Assembly: GCF_006385135.1 (NCBI RefSeq)
Contig: NZ_CP041025.1
Span: 2,201,501-2,265,500, forward strand
Reading direction: 5' to 3'
Origin: Paremcibacter congregatus
GTDB taxonomy: Bacteria; Pseudomonadota; Alphaproteobacteria; Sphingomonadales; Emcibacteraceae
DNA length: 64,000 nucleotides
The position numbers and the translations under genes were made by a program. Positions within the stretch are counted from its first letter, which is position 1; each line of letters begins with the position of its first letter. Under the pieces are notes generated by a model. That model did no database searches. It was not told the DNA's origin and saw nothing but the letters and a program-made list of their open reading frames with translations. Below, piece by piece: positions 17,840 through 26,710 of the stretch.

Positions 17840-19024
17840 ATGACAGAAATAAATGATATAAACCAATATACGGCTTCTACAAGGTTGCTTTATGCAGATG
17901 AAGGTTTTTCAGATGAATGGAGCAGTTCTCCCCCCATTCACCAATCTGTAAGCGGGATTGCAAAAGACGCCGAAGAATTCGCGAAAATTTCATCTGCCCC
18001 TTTGGAAGAGCGCTTTTATGCGCGTCACGGCAACCCGACCAGCTCGAGGTTAGCAAAAGTCATTACTAATCTGGAAGGGGGAGAATGCGGCATTGCTTTT
18101 GCGGCTGGACAAGGGGCGACAACAACGGCCCTTATGACTTTTCTGAAAGCTGGGGATCATGTTATTGCCCAAAAAAATCATTATATGGGAACCTCTAAAA
18201 TGGTCACTCAAATATTGCCAAAATACGGTGTTGAGGCAACAGTGGTTGATCAAAGGTCGGTACAAAATTTTGAAGAAGCCGTTAGGCCAAATACCAAACT
18301 TATTCTTCTGGAAACACCTGTTAATCCTTTAATGTATATTACGGATATCAAGGGAGTTTGTGATATTGCGCGGTCAAAGAATATCCTGACATTTTGTGAT
18401 AATACTTTTGCGACCCCAATTAATCAGAGACCCATAGAACAGGGTGTCGATATTGTCATGCACAGTACGACCAAATATATCGGGGGGCATCATGATCTTT
18501 TGGGCGGTAGTCTCACCGCATCAAGGGAACTTTGCGAGCGCATCTGGGATATGAGTATGAATATAGGCGCTATTCCTGCCCCATTTAATTCATGGCTTGC
18601 TCTACGGGGCATTCGAACTTTGGGCTTACGTGTCAGGCAACAAAATGCTAATGCTCAAGCCATTTCAGAATTTATGGAAAATCATATAGCTGTGGGGCAA
18701 GTTTTTTATCCCGGTTTAAAATCTCACCTCCAACATCAATTGGCAAAAAGCCAAATGTCGGGCTTTGGAGGGGTACTCACATTTGATTTAAAGGGGGGAT
18801 ACGATGCGGGACGTAAATTTATTGAAAGAGTAAAATTAGCCCATAATGCTCCAAGTCTTGGTGGTGTTCATTCTGTTGTTGCTCAGCCTGCTGTGATGTT
18901 TGGTGGACGTTTAACCAGTGAGCTAGTCGAAGAGCAGGGCATAACACCAGGAATGGTGCGCATTGCTGTAGGTATTGAAGACACGACTGATTTACTGAAT
19001 GACATTGAACAGGCCATCAAGTAA
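17840..19024 (+). CDS. Cys/Met metabolism PLP enzyme (gamma-synthase/lyase family)
   Basis: 394 aa of the cystathionine gamma-synthase/lyase family. Motifs are FYARHGNPTSSRL, the cofactor-ring region AAGQGATTTALMTF, LLETPVNPLMYI, and the PLP lysine in MHSTTKYIGGHHDLLGG. The family makes or breaks C-S bonds in cysteine, homocysteine or methionine metabolism; the exact reaction (methionine gamma-lyase, cystathionine lyase or synthase) is not decidable by eye. A ribosome binding site AAAGGA precedes ATG 17840. The MocR gene directly upstream probably controls it. Confidence 0.9.
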   Translation: MTEINDINQYTASTRLLYADEGFSDEWSSSPPIHQSVSGIAKDAEEFAKISSAPLEERFYARHGNPTSSRLAKVITNLEGGECGIAFAAGQGATTTALMTFLKAGDHVIAQKNHYMGTSKMVTQILPKYGVEATVVDQRSVQNFEEAVRPNTKLILLETPVNPLMYITDIKGVCDIARSKNILTFCDNTFATPINQRPIEQGVDIVMHSTTKYIGGHHDLLGGSLTASRELCERIWDMSMNIGAIPAPFNSWLALRGIRTLGLRVRQQNANAQAISEFMENHIAVGQVFYPGLKSHLQHQLAKSQMSGFGGVLTFDLKGGYDAGRKFIERVKLAHNAPSLGGVHSVVAQPAVMFGGRLTSELVEEQGITPGMVRIAVGIEDTTDLLNDIEQAIK

Positions 19025-19188
19025 ATAACGACACCATACAAAGGATACAATTACGTACATAAGCTTCGTTCCCCGTCGATATCCAGTTGACCTGCACCCA
19101 AAAAGTGGTCATACGTTTGGAGAGTAATCCTGCCTCCAGTCCACAATTGGTAGCTGACCTTAGCAGGAGAGCTCGATCATTAAAAGAT
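19025..19188. other. Gap with a possible IS terminal remnant
   Basis: The stretch TGACCTGCACCCAAAAAGTG at 19088-19107 resembles the terminal inverted repeats of IS3-family elements (TGxxCTGxxCCCxxAAAGT). No transposase is attached. I see nothing else. The resemblance is from memory of the family, not from a search. Confidence 0.3.
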
Positions 19189-21459
19189 TCAAACGGAGAA
19201 ACCTTCTTTTGTTAGTGGGAGTGTCCGTACACGATAACCTGAAGCAGCATATATAGCATTACATATTGCGGGCGCCAACGGCGGCAAGGCAGGTTCGCCT
19301 GCCCCCGTAGGAGGATTGTCACTTTGAATAAAATGGACATCAACAGTTGGCGCATCAGGCATGCGCAGGAGGGGGTAAGTATCAAAATTTGACTGTTGTA
19401 TCCGTCCGTTTTCTATGGTTATCTCCTGTCCTAACATCGTGCTAAAACCATCGATGACAGCGCCTTGGCACTGATTTTCAGCACCGCTTAAATTAACAAC
19501 AGGACCCATATCAGCAGCAACAGTGACATTGTGAACCGTGATTTTCTTTGTCGCACTGACGCTGACCTCAGCTATTTCCGCCATATAACTCGCGTGGCTA
19601 AAGTGAAAGGCCAGCCCCAGCGCTCTTCCTGCGGGCAGCTGTTTACCCCAACCGGCTTTTTCAGCGGCCAGCTTGATGACAGCAGCGGCCCGACCAGTAT
19701 TCAGTCCATACAGGCCTTTAGGCGGCAACCATTGAGGTTCCCCCATAATCTCAAGCAAGAACTCAAGATGATCCCTTCCCGCAGCAACCGCCATTTCATG
19801 GAGGAAGCTTTGAACAGCCCAGGCTGCCGTACATGACCATGGCGCACGCAATAGACCGCAGCGTGCCTTCAATGGTAACATTGACTGGTCTAGGCGAAAA
19901 TTATTCAGAAGCTGCGCGGGGAATAGTTGGGAAGGCTGGCGCGGCGCACCAGCAATAACCGGTTTTTCTCCGTTGTTACTGAAGGTAATGAGGTGGTCTT
20001 GCAAGAAAGCAATCTTGCCTTCTTGATCAATCCCGCCTTTGAATGAATGAAAACCGCCTACGCGATAGAAATCATGCGCCATATCATCTTCACGGGTCCA
20101 CTGCAGCTTAACCGGCGCATTGATATACTTGGAAATTGCCGCCGCTTCACAGGCCGGATCATTAACCAGCCGGCGGCCAAAACCACCGCCAGCCCGTGTC
20201 TGATGTATGGTTACCTTATCTTCTGTTATGCCAAGTGTATTGGCGACACTAATGAGGCCTCTGCTGGGTGATTGCGTGGGGGCCCAGACTTCAATTGCGC
20301 CATTATCGTACCATGCGGTGCAGTTTTGTGGCTCAAGGGTGGCGTGGGCCGCGAACTGAAAACTGTATAGTGCGTCAATGGATTTTGCCGAATCCGCCAT
20401 TGCGGCATCGACATCGCCTTTTTCATATAATGTTTTTTCCGCAGGCTGGGTTTTTATAAGCTGCGCCTGTTTTATCAAACTACTCAAGCTATCCTTTGAG
20501 GCATTGCTTTCGTTCCATTTGACCTTTAGCTGTTTTTTTGCCTGGAATGCGGCCCAAGTGGTTGTTGCAACAATCGCAACGCCGGGCTTTAATTCCATCA
20601 CATTGCCGTTTCCCGCCAATATAAAGGCATATTTCACACCAGGCAGTTTACGAACTTCATCCAGATTAGCACTGTCAACGCCCCCGCCCACAGCTGGACA
20701 TTTTTCATAAACGGCATACAGCATACCAGGTAAGACCTGATCGATGCCAAACAGCGGTTGGCCCGTTACCATCGCGTGATTATCAACACCCACAATCCGT
20801 TTGCCGAGTATTTTGTAATCTTGCCTGTCTTTAAATTTTACTGCATTTTCCGGCGGAACAGCCAAGGCGGCAGCCTTGGTCGCAAGGTTACCATAAGATA
20901 TTTTCTGACCCGTCTTGGCATGAAGGACATGACTATTTTCTGTCGTACATTCCTCTGCGGGCACACGCCATTCAATAGCCGCCGCTTCTATCAGCATATG
21001 GCGGGCCGTTGCACCTGCTGTTCGCATGGTGTTCCAGTTGGAAGCAACAGATCTGGAGCCACCAGCATTTTGCCGGCCAAATAGCATTTTATCAATGGGA
21101 GACTGCTCAACGGTCACATCGTCCCAGTCAGCATCCAGTTCTTCGGCAATAATCATCGGCAGGGCGGTTTTAATGCCCTGACCAATTTCCGGATTTTTAG
21201 AATAAATGAAAATTGAACCATCGGGCGCGATTCGAATATAGGTATTTAATTCTGGACGACCTTCTGAAGAGGCCGCTTTAGCCTTTCCATTCAGCCCGAA
21301 TGCCAACACTAAACCCGCGCCAACCATGCCGGATACTTTAAGAAAAAATCGGCGATCCATTTTTATATTAACGGCTAACGACATATCTCCATTGGGGTCA
21401 AGTTTTTCGGAAAGAGGTTCAAGAGCGGAAGATACAGGGCTTGGGGATGATTTTTTCAT
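19189..21459 (-). CDS. Molybdopterin-binding oxidoreductase subunit, IorB-like
   Basis: 756 aa of the xanthine dehydrogenase/aldehyde oxidase superfamily, closest in form to the isoquinoline 1-oxidoreductase beta subunit. A twin-arginine motif (RRFFLK, residues 36-41) with a hydrophobic stretch predicts Tat export. Cofactor motifs include [13 protein letters not shown] and [10 protein letters not shown], and the catalytic Glu lies in [15 protein letters not shown]. The long N-terminus is kept because ATG 21459 overlaps the stop of the iron-sulfur subunit (ATGA). It hydroxylates a heteroaromatic or aldehyde substrate that cannot be named. Confidence 0.92.
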   Translation of the reverse strand: MKKSSPSPVSSALEPLSEKLDPNGDMSLAVNIKMDRRFFLKVSGMVGAGLVLAFGLNGKAKAASSEGRPELNTYIRIAPDGSIFIYSKNPEIGQGIKTALPMIIAEELDADWDDVTVEQSPIDKMLFGRQNAGGSRSVASNWNTMRTAGATARHMLIEAAAIEWRVPAEECTTENSHVLHAKTGQKISYGNLATKAAALAVPPENAVKFKDRQDYKILGKRIVGVDNHAMVTGQPLFGIDQVLPGMLYAVYEKCPAVGGGVDSANLDEVRKLPGVKYAFILAGNGNVMELKPGVAIVATTTWAAFQAKKQLKVKWNESNASKDSLSSLIKQAQLIKTQPAEKTLYEKGDVDAAMADSAKSIDALYSFQFAAHATLEPQNCTAWYDNGAIEVWAPTQSPSRGLISVANTLGITEDKVTIHQTRAGGGFGRRLVNDPACEAAAISKYINAPVKLQWTREDDMAHDFYRVGGFHSFKGGIDQEGKIAFLQDHLITFSNNGEKPVIAGAPRQPSQLFPAQLLNNFRLDQSMLPLKARCGLLRAPWSCTAAWAVQSFLHEMAVAAGRDHLEFLLEIMGEPQWLPPKGLYGLNTGRAAAVIKLAAEKAGWGKQLPAGRALGLAFHFSHASYMAEIAEVSVSATKKITVHNVTVAADMGPVVNLSGAENQCQGAVIDGFSTMLGQEITIENGRIQQSNFDTYPLLRMPDAPTVDVHFIQSDNPPTGAGEPALPPLAPAICNAIYAASGYRVRTLPLTKEGFSV

Positions 21460-21944
21460 GACTTGCCCCCCTTAGTTGATAGGCTGACTGCTGCGATATG
21501 TATGGCGGTTTTTATTCGGTTGTAGGTACCGCAGCGGCAATAGTTCCCCTCCATAGCGGCATCAATATCGGAATCACTGGGATTGGGGTTTTCGTCGAGT
21601 AAGGCCGCCGCAGACATGATTTGCCCGGCCTGACAATAACCACATTGGCCCACATCGGACGCAATCCATGCCTGTTGAAGGGCATGTAATGTTCCGTCTT
21701 TATTCGCCAAGCCTTCGATTGTAAGAATTTTTTCGCCTTCGACTTCCGAGACAGGAAAAGAGCATGAACGGACTGGTATTCCATCAAGATGAACGGTACA
21801 AGCACCGCACGCCGCGATACCGCATCCGTATTTTGTGCCAACTAAACCCAGCGTATCTCGCAAAATCCACAGAAGAGGTGTCGTGCCATCTACATCCTTC
21901 ACAGCATGAGATTTTCCATTAATGTTAAGATTATAATCAGGCAT
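21456..21944 (-). CDS. (2Fe-2S)-binding oxidoreductase subunit, IorA-like
   Basis: 162 aa from MPDYNL; an ATG two codons upstream is possible. The N-terminal plant-type [2Fe-2S] cluster is in [18 protein letters not shown] with a fourth Cys in VRSC. The second cluster is in [10 protein letters not shown] and NYCRCGTY. This is the electron-transfer partner of the molybdopterin subunit encoded next, with stop and start overlapping. No cytochrome c gene, the usual third partner of exported members, follows in the window. Confidence 0.93.
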   Translation of the reverse strand: MPDYNLNINGKSHAVKDVDGTTPLLWILRDTLGLVGTKYGCGIAACGACTVHLDGIPVRSCSFPVSEVEGEKILTIEGLANKDGTLHALQQAWIASDVGQCGYCQAGQIMSAAALLDENPNPSDSDIDAAMEGNYCRCGTYNRIKTAIHIAAVSLSTKGGKS

Positions 21945-21996
21945 TATCACTCTCCCTCACGTGTCCCGTTTAATCATCATCCTATAACTACGGGTA

Positions 21997-22021
21997 ATAT
22001 TTCATACACGTAATGAAATAT
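21997..22021. promoter_or_regulatory. Operator-like inverted repeat upstream of the IorAB-like pair
   Basis: A perfect 9-bp dyad, ATATTTCAT (21997-22005) and ATGAAATAT (22013-22021), is separated by seven bases. It begins 52 bases upstream of the iron-sulfur subunit start. ATATCATT occurs at 22018-22025 and again at 22031-22038. Size fits a TetR- or MarR-type operator, but no regulator gene is adjacent. Confidence 0.4.
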
Positions 22022-22184
22022 CATTATGACATATCATTCAATTAATTTTCTGTAAAGGACACGTAAGTGCCTAGTGCCGAAATATTTTTATATATACTGA
22101 CACAAATTTTTGAATTAACGGCCAATAGCGGATAATATAAATTTAATGGACGCGTCATGTTTCAATTCCGCCACCTGTTCTCAC

Positions 22185-22383
22185 TTAAGCAGCTTCTCTT
22201 TCATAAATCAAGGGGCTTTCCCATTCCTACGCCGAATGTTTTCGGCGCAGATTATAGAAACCGTTTGTATATTCAAAGTTTGTCACTTCTGCCTGACGCC
22301 TTGTTTTTCAAAAGCCGCTAAATCGATTCTGCTTTGATCGTTTTAAAATATGTTTCAGCAGCCGCATTCATGCTTAGATTCAT
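22185..22383 (-). pseudogene. IS3-family transposase (orfB) C-terminal remnant
   Basis: Across frames, the minus strand reads NAAAETYFKTIKAESI followed by a stop, then FEKQGVRQK, NFEY, NGFYNLRRKHSA, a stop and EWESPLIYEREAA. This reproduces the canonical end of IS3-family DDE transposases, where NAxAETFFxTIKxELI is followed by NGFYNPRRRHSALG and SP. At least two in-frame stops and frameshifts show it is dead. It marks an old insertion at the left flank of the conjugative element. Confidence 0.8.
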
Positions 22384-22451
22384 GTCAGTCCTTAACCGTT
22401 AGATGGATGATGGAAGTGCCTTCGCACGGCTTGTTGCGAAAGGATGATGTA

Positions 22452-22690
22452 TTATCCGTCGGCCTCACCGGTTGAGGGATTAAATATTCTTAATTGTTCC
22501 GGTTCATGATCTTCATCAAATTCTTCCCTGTCCCCCTCTTCAAAACTTGCTCTTAAGTCGATCATATAGTCATCGATCGCCGCTTGGGAATCCTCTATGG
22601 ATTAAAAGTTTCCAGTTCGTCACCTTCATGCCAGCAATTGATCCAGCCTTGACAGATAGTATCTGTTCTCACGTCATAGGGGTTTGTCAT
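22452..22690 (-). pseudogene. Small acidic mobile-element protein, frameshifted
   Basis: From ATG 22690, preceded by AAAGGAAC, the frame reads MTNPYDVRTDTICQGW, then INCWHEGDELETFNP and a stop. One base out of frame it continues EDSQAAIDDYMIDL, then RASFEEGDREEFDEDHEPEQ, and ends FNPSTGEADG. The span of 239 bases is not divisible by three, confirming one indel near 22597. Similar small acidic WxNCWxEGDE proteins accompany conjugative plasmids and integrated elements in proteobacteria; the function is unknown. Confidence 0.65.
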
Positions 22691-22800
22691 GATAGTTCCT
22701 TTCAAGGGAAAGGCCCCAGATAATATTAAGCTTTATCTGTGGCCCTAGGGGAGTTATTTATCTTCATCGCTTTTAGGGGCTCTGATGGTGATTTTTCCAA

Positions 22801-22844
22801 AAACCGGTACGGCATAAAGGACGATATTAATGCCGTACCGGTTT
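22801..22844. repeat. Perfect 15-bp inverted repeat
   Basis: AAACCGGTACGGCAT (22801-22815) and its exact reverse complement (22830-22844) flank a 14-base spacer. The right arm abuts the point where the dihydrofolate-reductase-family remnant begins. The left arm lies in a minus-strand frame that reads like another gene tail (GINIVLYAVPVFGKITIRAP, ending at 22754). The arms may mark an inversion or excision junction. Confidence 0.7.
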
Positions 22845-23027
22845 CTGGCAGCCGGCCTTATCAATGACATCACAATAACCATCATTCCCGTCATCCTAGG
22901 CAGTGGCATCCCCTTGTTTGCAAATCTTGGATCTGATATTCCGCTCAAGCATATCGAGACGAAGAATTACGACTTTGGGTTCGTTCAAGTGACATACGAA
23001 GTAGAAAAACCCATAATCCCATCATAG
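22845..23027 (+). pseudogene. Dihydrofolate reductase/RibD-C family protein, C-terminal remnant
   Basis: The frame reads AGLINDITITIIPVILGSGI, then PLFANL, then HIETKNYDFGFVQVTYEV, ending at TAG 23027. This is the conserved tail of the YwjB/YyaP-like dihydrofolate-reductase-family proteins. The nucleotide-binding first two thirds are missing and the fragment begins at the 15-bp inverted repeat. It is followed directly by a strong hairpin that may have been its terminator. Confidence 0.75.
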
Positions 23028-23068
23028 TCTAAAAGGCCACCTTATGAGGGTGACCTTTTAGACTTTTA
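23026..23068 (+). terminator. Rho-independent-like hairpin
   Basis: AGTCTAAAAGG (23026-23036) pairs perfectly with CCTTTTAGACT (23054-23064), and the stem extends through CCACC/GGGTG around a short loop. It is followed by TTT. It overlaps the TAG stop of the reductase-family remnant, as expected for that gene's terminator. Confidence 0.7.
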
Positions 23069-23104
23069 ACCAGCCCAGCGGAGACCATCTCCACTGGGTG
23101 AGCC

Positions 23105-23221
23105 ATGGTTATGGAATTAGTGACATATGTCAAGAGCACAGATAAATTACCCTATTCTTCGGTTTTCAAAGAATTTGATAAATATGATGTTTTGCTGGAA
23201 GGAACTGTTGCTATTCTTTAG
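23105..23221 (+). CDS. Possible 38-residue frame, unrecognised
   Basis: ATG 23105 opens 38 codons (MVMELVTYVKSTDKLPYSSV, then FKEFDKYDVLLEGTVAIL). The composition looks protein-like and hydrophilic, but no ribosome binding site is clear and no family is recognised. It could be a fragment like its neighbours. Confidence 0.2.
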   Translation: MVMELVTYVKSTDKLPYSSVFKEFDKYDVLLEGTVAIL

Positions 23222-23229
23222 GAGCCGGA

Positions 23230-23282
23230 ATGACTTCATCATTCTAATAATATTCAGAAGATTATTGGAATGATGAAGTCAT
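23230..23282. terminator. Long hairpin (22-bp arms, one mismatch)
   Basis: The arms 23230-23251 and 23261-23282 are complementary over 22 bases with a single mismatch, around a 9-base loop. The outer 15 bases (ATGACTTCATCATTC and its complement) are perfect. It lies directly after the stop of the minus-strand gene at 23286. A run of T is absent on either side, so it may be a processing or transposon-type repeat instead of a simple terminator. Confidence 0.6.
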
Positions 23283-23285
23283 AGT

Positions 23286-23543
23286 TCAGTCTTTCTCTTT
23301 GTCAATTTTGTTTTCCAAGGTTTCAGCCCTTTTCCATTTATGAAGAAGTTTGAAAAATCCAGTGGTGTTTTCAATGATTTCTCTGGCATCCTCTTCACTA
23401 AGAGGACGTTTTGATCTTGGCTGCCAAACTTCCAATGCCTCCTTAACCATAGCAGGTTTAAGGCTGTCATCAGCAGTAACTGACTCTACAGCCCTGCCAT
23501 TTGCGGTTTTTCTATTCGGGGGTATTGGGTATATTTGTGACAT
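23286..23543 (-). CDS. Hypothetical small protein of the transfer region
   Basis: 85 aa, charged, with no membrane segment. The core EALEVWQPRSKRPLSEEDAR followed by EIIENTTGFFKLLHKW recalls small hypothetical proteins found near conjugation genes in alphaproteobacteria, but no function is known. It begins 17 bases after the DUF2274 gene on the same strand, so it probably ends the trb transcript. Its stop is followed by the long hairpin at 23230-23282. Confidence 0.65.
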   Translation of the reverse strand: MSQIYPIPPNRKTANGRAVESVTADDSLKPAMVKEALEVWQPRSKRPLSEEDAREIIENTTGFFKLLHKWKRAETLENKIDKEKD

Positions 23544-23560
23544 GTCAATTCACATGGAGG

Positions 23561-23809
23561 TTACCGGCCAAACTCAGTGGCTGGGCTTTCCCCGACCTCA
23601 AGTTCCCGACGTGCCTTTTTGAAAGCGTGATCGCCTTCCAGAAAGGCGGCCACAATGAAAGGAATAAGCTCTTCTATAGGTTCTTTCATGCCGTAAGTGC
23701 TCTCATAAATTCGAGCATAGTCGCTCAGCATTTCATGGACATCCGCCTGTAACTGGCATGTAATTTTGACAGGCGTGCGTTTAGGTAGTTTGGCGAGTTT
23801 CAAAGGCAT
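23561..23809 (-). CDS. DUF2274 protein of the trb cluster
   Basis: 82 aa. KLAKLPKRTPVKITCQLQAD and EELIPFIVAAFLEGDHAFKK are the two conserved DUF2274 blocks. The family is found almost only directly downstream of trbI in proteobacterial conjugative elements and may be a small helical DNA- or partner-binding protein. Its ATG overlaps the trbI stop (TAATG), so it is translationally coupled. Confidence 0.85.
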   Translation of the reverse strand: MPLKLAKLPKRTPVKITCQLQADVHEMLSDYARIYESTYGMKEPIEELIPFIVAAFLEGDHAFKKARRELEVGESPATEFGR

Positions 23810-25032
23810 TAGTGTCTCTCCTTAATGGCTGTTAAAATAATGTCCTTATGAACAATGACCCGCAGAGGATATCCGGGCCGGATGGTAATGGTCGGCTGAA
23901 TATTGATATTGCGTTCCACAATTCGTTGACCTGCACGGTTAATGGAATCCTGTGAACCTTGTTGTATGGCGCGGACCAGATCACTGTCGCCATCGAAGGC
24001 CAACTCAGAACCTATACTGAACAGGGTGGACAGGCCAATGCCCTTGATAAGCCGCCATGTGTGAAAATCCACCTGATCCTCAAGCCCGGCATATCCGGCG
24101 CGATCTGTAGCGGACAGATTATCGATCACAATGGAAGAGCCATCCGGAAAGATCAGTCGCTGCCAGACAACCAATGCCCGTTGTTGACCAAAGGCCACCA
24201 CGGAATCATAACTTCCCATCAATCGCGCGCCTTGTGGGATAAGGAGATGATTGCCCGTCACCGTGTCATAAACCGGCTGCGTCACCTGTGCGATCACCTG
24301 GCCCGGCAAGTCAGAGTTGAGGCCCGTAATCAGACTTGCAGCAATAACGGTTCCCGCCATGACCTGATAGGGTGATAGGGGCGTTTGCATCTTGTAAGGG
24401 TTATAAATGGATGCATCCGGACCACGGGCTATAAAATCATTCTTTCTGGTTTGATCATTATCATTCTGAGGGGGTGATAGAGGGTCTTCGACTATGCCTG
24501 AAACATCCACAGTTTCCGGTAATATGGGTTCTGCATTACCGCCTGCCTCTTTTTGCGATAGCTGGAAAAACACGGATGATTCCCTTCCCTGCTGCGCACG
24601 CTGAGCGATACGAATGCGTTCCGCCCGTTCCATGTCGGTCACATGATCTGTCTGAAACGGTAACCTGCTGGAAATTGGGGCAACAGGCTCTAACCCGGCT
24701 CTCTGCTCCGCATCCAGCACCGCTGCCCCGAGCTCGCCAGGCAGCGGCGCTCCGAGAACAGGCGGCGTATAATCCCGGTAGCTATCCGGAAGGCTGACAA
24801 GCTCCTCCGGGGTTTGTTTGTGTTTGATATTATAAAGTTCCTTATCCGCGACAACCGTTGAGGATGGGGATTTAAGCGCATAGAATGTGGCAGCAAAGAT
24901 CAGAATGATCCCTGTGGCTGACAGACCAATGAGAACACGGCGGTTTATGCGGGTGACAGGACGGGGGTTTGCCCGCAGGTTCAGCGTTTCCGGCACGATC
25001 TTCTCTTCAATAGCTTCTGTATCACCACTCAT
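23809..25032 (-). CDS. trbI: Conjugal transfer protein TrbI (VirB10-like)
   Basis: 407 aa. A short cytoplasmic N-terminus and one membrane helix (about 34-52, LIGLSATGIILIFAATFYAL) precede a proline-rich linker (about 60-205). The C-terminal VirB10 beta-barrel follows (about 215-400, with GTVIAASLITGLNSDLPGQV and LLIPQGARLMGSYDS). It spans inner membrane to outer-membrane core of the type IV secretion channel. It overlaps trbG (ATGA). The length is normal. Confidence 0.95.
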   Translation of the reverse strand: MSGDTEAIEEKIVPETLNLRANPRPVTRINRRVLIGLSATGIILIFAATFYALKSPSSTVVADKELYNIKHKQTPEELVSLPDSYRDYTPPVLGAPLPGELGAAVLDAEQRAGLEPVAPISSRLPFQTDHVTDMERAERIRIAQRAQQGRESSVFFQLSQKEAGGNAEPILPETVDVSGIVEDPLSPPQNDNDQTRKNDFIARGPDASIYNPYKMQTPLSPYQVMAGTVIAASLITGLNSDLPGQVIAQVTQPVYDTVTGNHLLIPQGARLMGSYDSVVAFGQQRALVVWQRLIFPDGSSIVIDNLSATDRAGYAGLEDQVDFHTWRLIKGIGLSTLFSIGSELAFDGDSDLVRAIQQGSQDSINRAGQRIVERNINIQPTITIRPGYPLRVIVHKDIILTAIKERH

Positions 25033-26015
25033 TTTCCGGACACTCCGGTACGACTGATACGGACCACCTGCTGCGGTCCTTCCCCGAGACGCAGTTCCGC
25101 AGCGGCAAATAACTGATCAACAATGTAATATCGCCCTTTCATACGGTAATTGACCAGCTCACTTTCGCCCGACGGCCCGACGACAAATAGAGGCGGTGCT
25201 TCGCCCTGGGCGATCCCCTGGGGAAATTCGATGTAGACTTTGCGGCCATCATCAAAAGCCCGTGCGGGACGCCATGGTGGCATATCACCAGTGATTTCAT
25301 AGCGGAAGCGCAGACGATCAAGATTTATGCCCGTATCTATAGTCTGATTTTCAGAAACATTGGCTTCTCTGTTGCGACGGTTGAGAGAGGTCAACTCATC
25401 ATGGGGATAACGCCAGGACAGTGAGGCCATATAGGTATTTTCAAAACTCTCCATTTCCAGATGATACGTACGGCGGTCCGTGGTGATGACCAGATTGGTT
25501 TTAAGGTTGGGGGCGACCGGCTTAACCAGAATATGAATCTGTGCTAAAGCCCCCTTCCCGCTTTTGGTATCGCCCAATACCCAGCTCACGGTATCCCCCG
25601 CTGAAACGGAGATCAGTTTCTCACCTTTCTGCAAGGTGATATCGCTGACCTGTTCCGGCGCGGCATACAACCGATACAATGCCCCCTCCGCAAAGGGATA
25701 ACGCTGGATAGCATTGATATATCCATTTTTCTCCGGCTCAAGTCTTGCGGCCATGTTGGCTCTGTCAACCCGCTCAAGAGGATCAATAAGTTCCGGGGTC
25801 CGTTCGGCATGTTTCTCTACCGGCTTCAACTGACCGGGAAGCGGGAGTGGTTCGGCAACTGTAATGACTTCAGTCGACAAAGAAGGTTTAGCTTCAATAA
25901 CCGCAGGCATAAAATCATCCGCGTCATAGAGAATAGACGGCTGTTCTTGCTTCGCTGCACAGCCGGATACAAATGCCATTATTACGATAAACAAACAGAG
26001 GGTTATTTTTGTCAT
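25029..26015 (-). CDS. trbG: Conjugal transfer protein TrbG (VirB9-like)
   Basis: 328 aa. A lipoprotein signal (LFIVIMAFVSGCAA, Cys about 19) predicts a lipid-anchored outer-membrane-side protein. The VirB9 core follows from about residue 105 (RYPFAEGALYRLYAAPEQVS, then GDTVSWVLGD) to the C-terminal FAAAELRLGEGPQQVVRI. It belongs to the outer-membrane core complex with TrbI. Stop and start overlap with both neighbours by four bases. Confidence 0.95.
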   Translation of the reverse strand: MTKITLCLFIVIMAFVSGCAAKQEQPSILYDADDFMPAVIEAKPSLSTEVITVAEPLPLPGQLKPVEKHAERTPELIDPLERVDRANMAARLEPEKNGYINAIQRYPFAEGALYRLYAAPEQVSDITLQKGEKLISVSAGDTVSWVLGDTKSGKGALAQIHILVKPVAPNLKTNLVITTDRRTYHLEMESFENTYMASLSWRYPHDELTSLNRRNREANVSENQTIDTGINLDRLRFRYEITGDMPPWRPARAFDDGRKVYIEFPQGIAQGEAPPLFVVGPSGESELVNYRMKGRYYIVDQLFAAAELRLGEGPQQVVRISRTGVSGK

Positions 26016-26710
26016 TTTGCATTTCCTTTTACGTCAAGATCACGGGACCAGTTAAGGCCGTGAACATATAATCCCAGAGGGTTTTTGGTGATGGTGTCGA
26101 CAGTGGCCGGTTTCTGAAAAATGATCGTCAATATGGCGGTATAGTTTTCAAGTTTCAGAAACGTCCCGTCCCGATAATGGCGCTCACGCCATTTGATCTG
26201 AAAGCTGTCGTCGGAAGCCCGGACAATGCTGGTTATTTCCACAGAGATTGACCGATGTCCCACATCGGCAAAAGGATCATTTTCCCGGGCAAATTCATTA
26301 AGCACCTGCACTGCGCGATCCGTGACATAATCGTAAGCCGACAGCCACTGTTCGCGCAGAACGACGGGATCAATGGAGACGGACCGAACCCGTTTGATAA
26401 ATTCCGCCAGATGATAGGACAACTGGGCATCACTCGGCTGATAACTATCAGTGGCCGGGCCTATGGCACGCACTTCGCCCTGCTTATCGACCTCAATGAT
26501 ATAGGGGATGATATGGCTTTGCAGACTTTGCCATATGAGGGCTGTCGATAATATTCCCACCAAAGATAAACATGCAAAGGCCATTAACCGCCATCCCCGC
26601 GCCTGAACCCGCGCCGATCCGATGCGCTCATCCCAAACCTGAGCCGCTTTTTGATAGGGTGTTACGGCAACCGGCGTTTCGCCATATTTATTGATGGTGC
26701 GTTTAAACAT
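26012..26710 (-). CDS. trbF: Conjugal transfer protein TrbF (VirB8-like)
   Basis: 232 aa. The N-terminus carries PYQKAAQVWDERIGSARVQA just before one membrane helix (about 43-63). The periplasmic NTF2-like VirB8 domain includes YIIEVDKQGEVRAIG and WRERHYRDGTFLKLENYTAI. It is the inner-membrane assembly factor of the transfer channel. It overlaps trbG by four bases and abuts trbL. Confidence 0.95.
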   Translation of the reverse strand: MFKRTINKYGETPVAVTPYQKAAQVWDERIGSARVQARGWRLMAFACLSLVGILSTALIWQSLQSHIIPYIIEVDKQGEVRAIGPATDSYQPSDAQLSYHLAEFIKRVRSVSIDPVVLREQWLSAYDYVTDRAVQVLNEFARENDPFADVGHRSISVEITSIVRASDDSFQIKWRERHYRDGTFLKLENYTAILTIIFQKPATVDTITKNPLGLYVHGLNWSRDLDVKGNAK

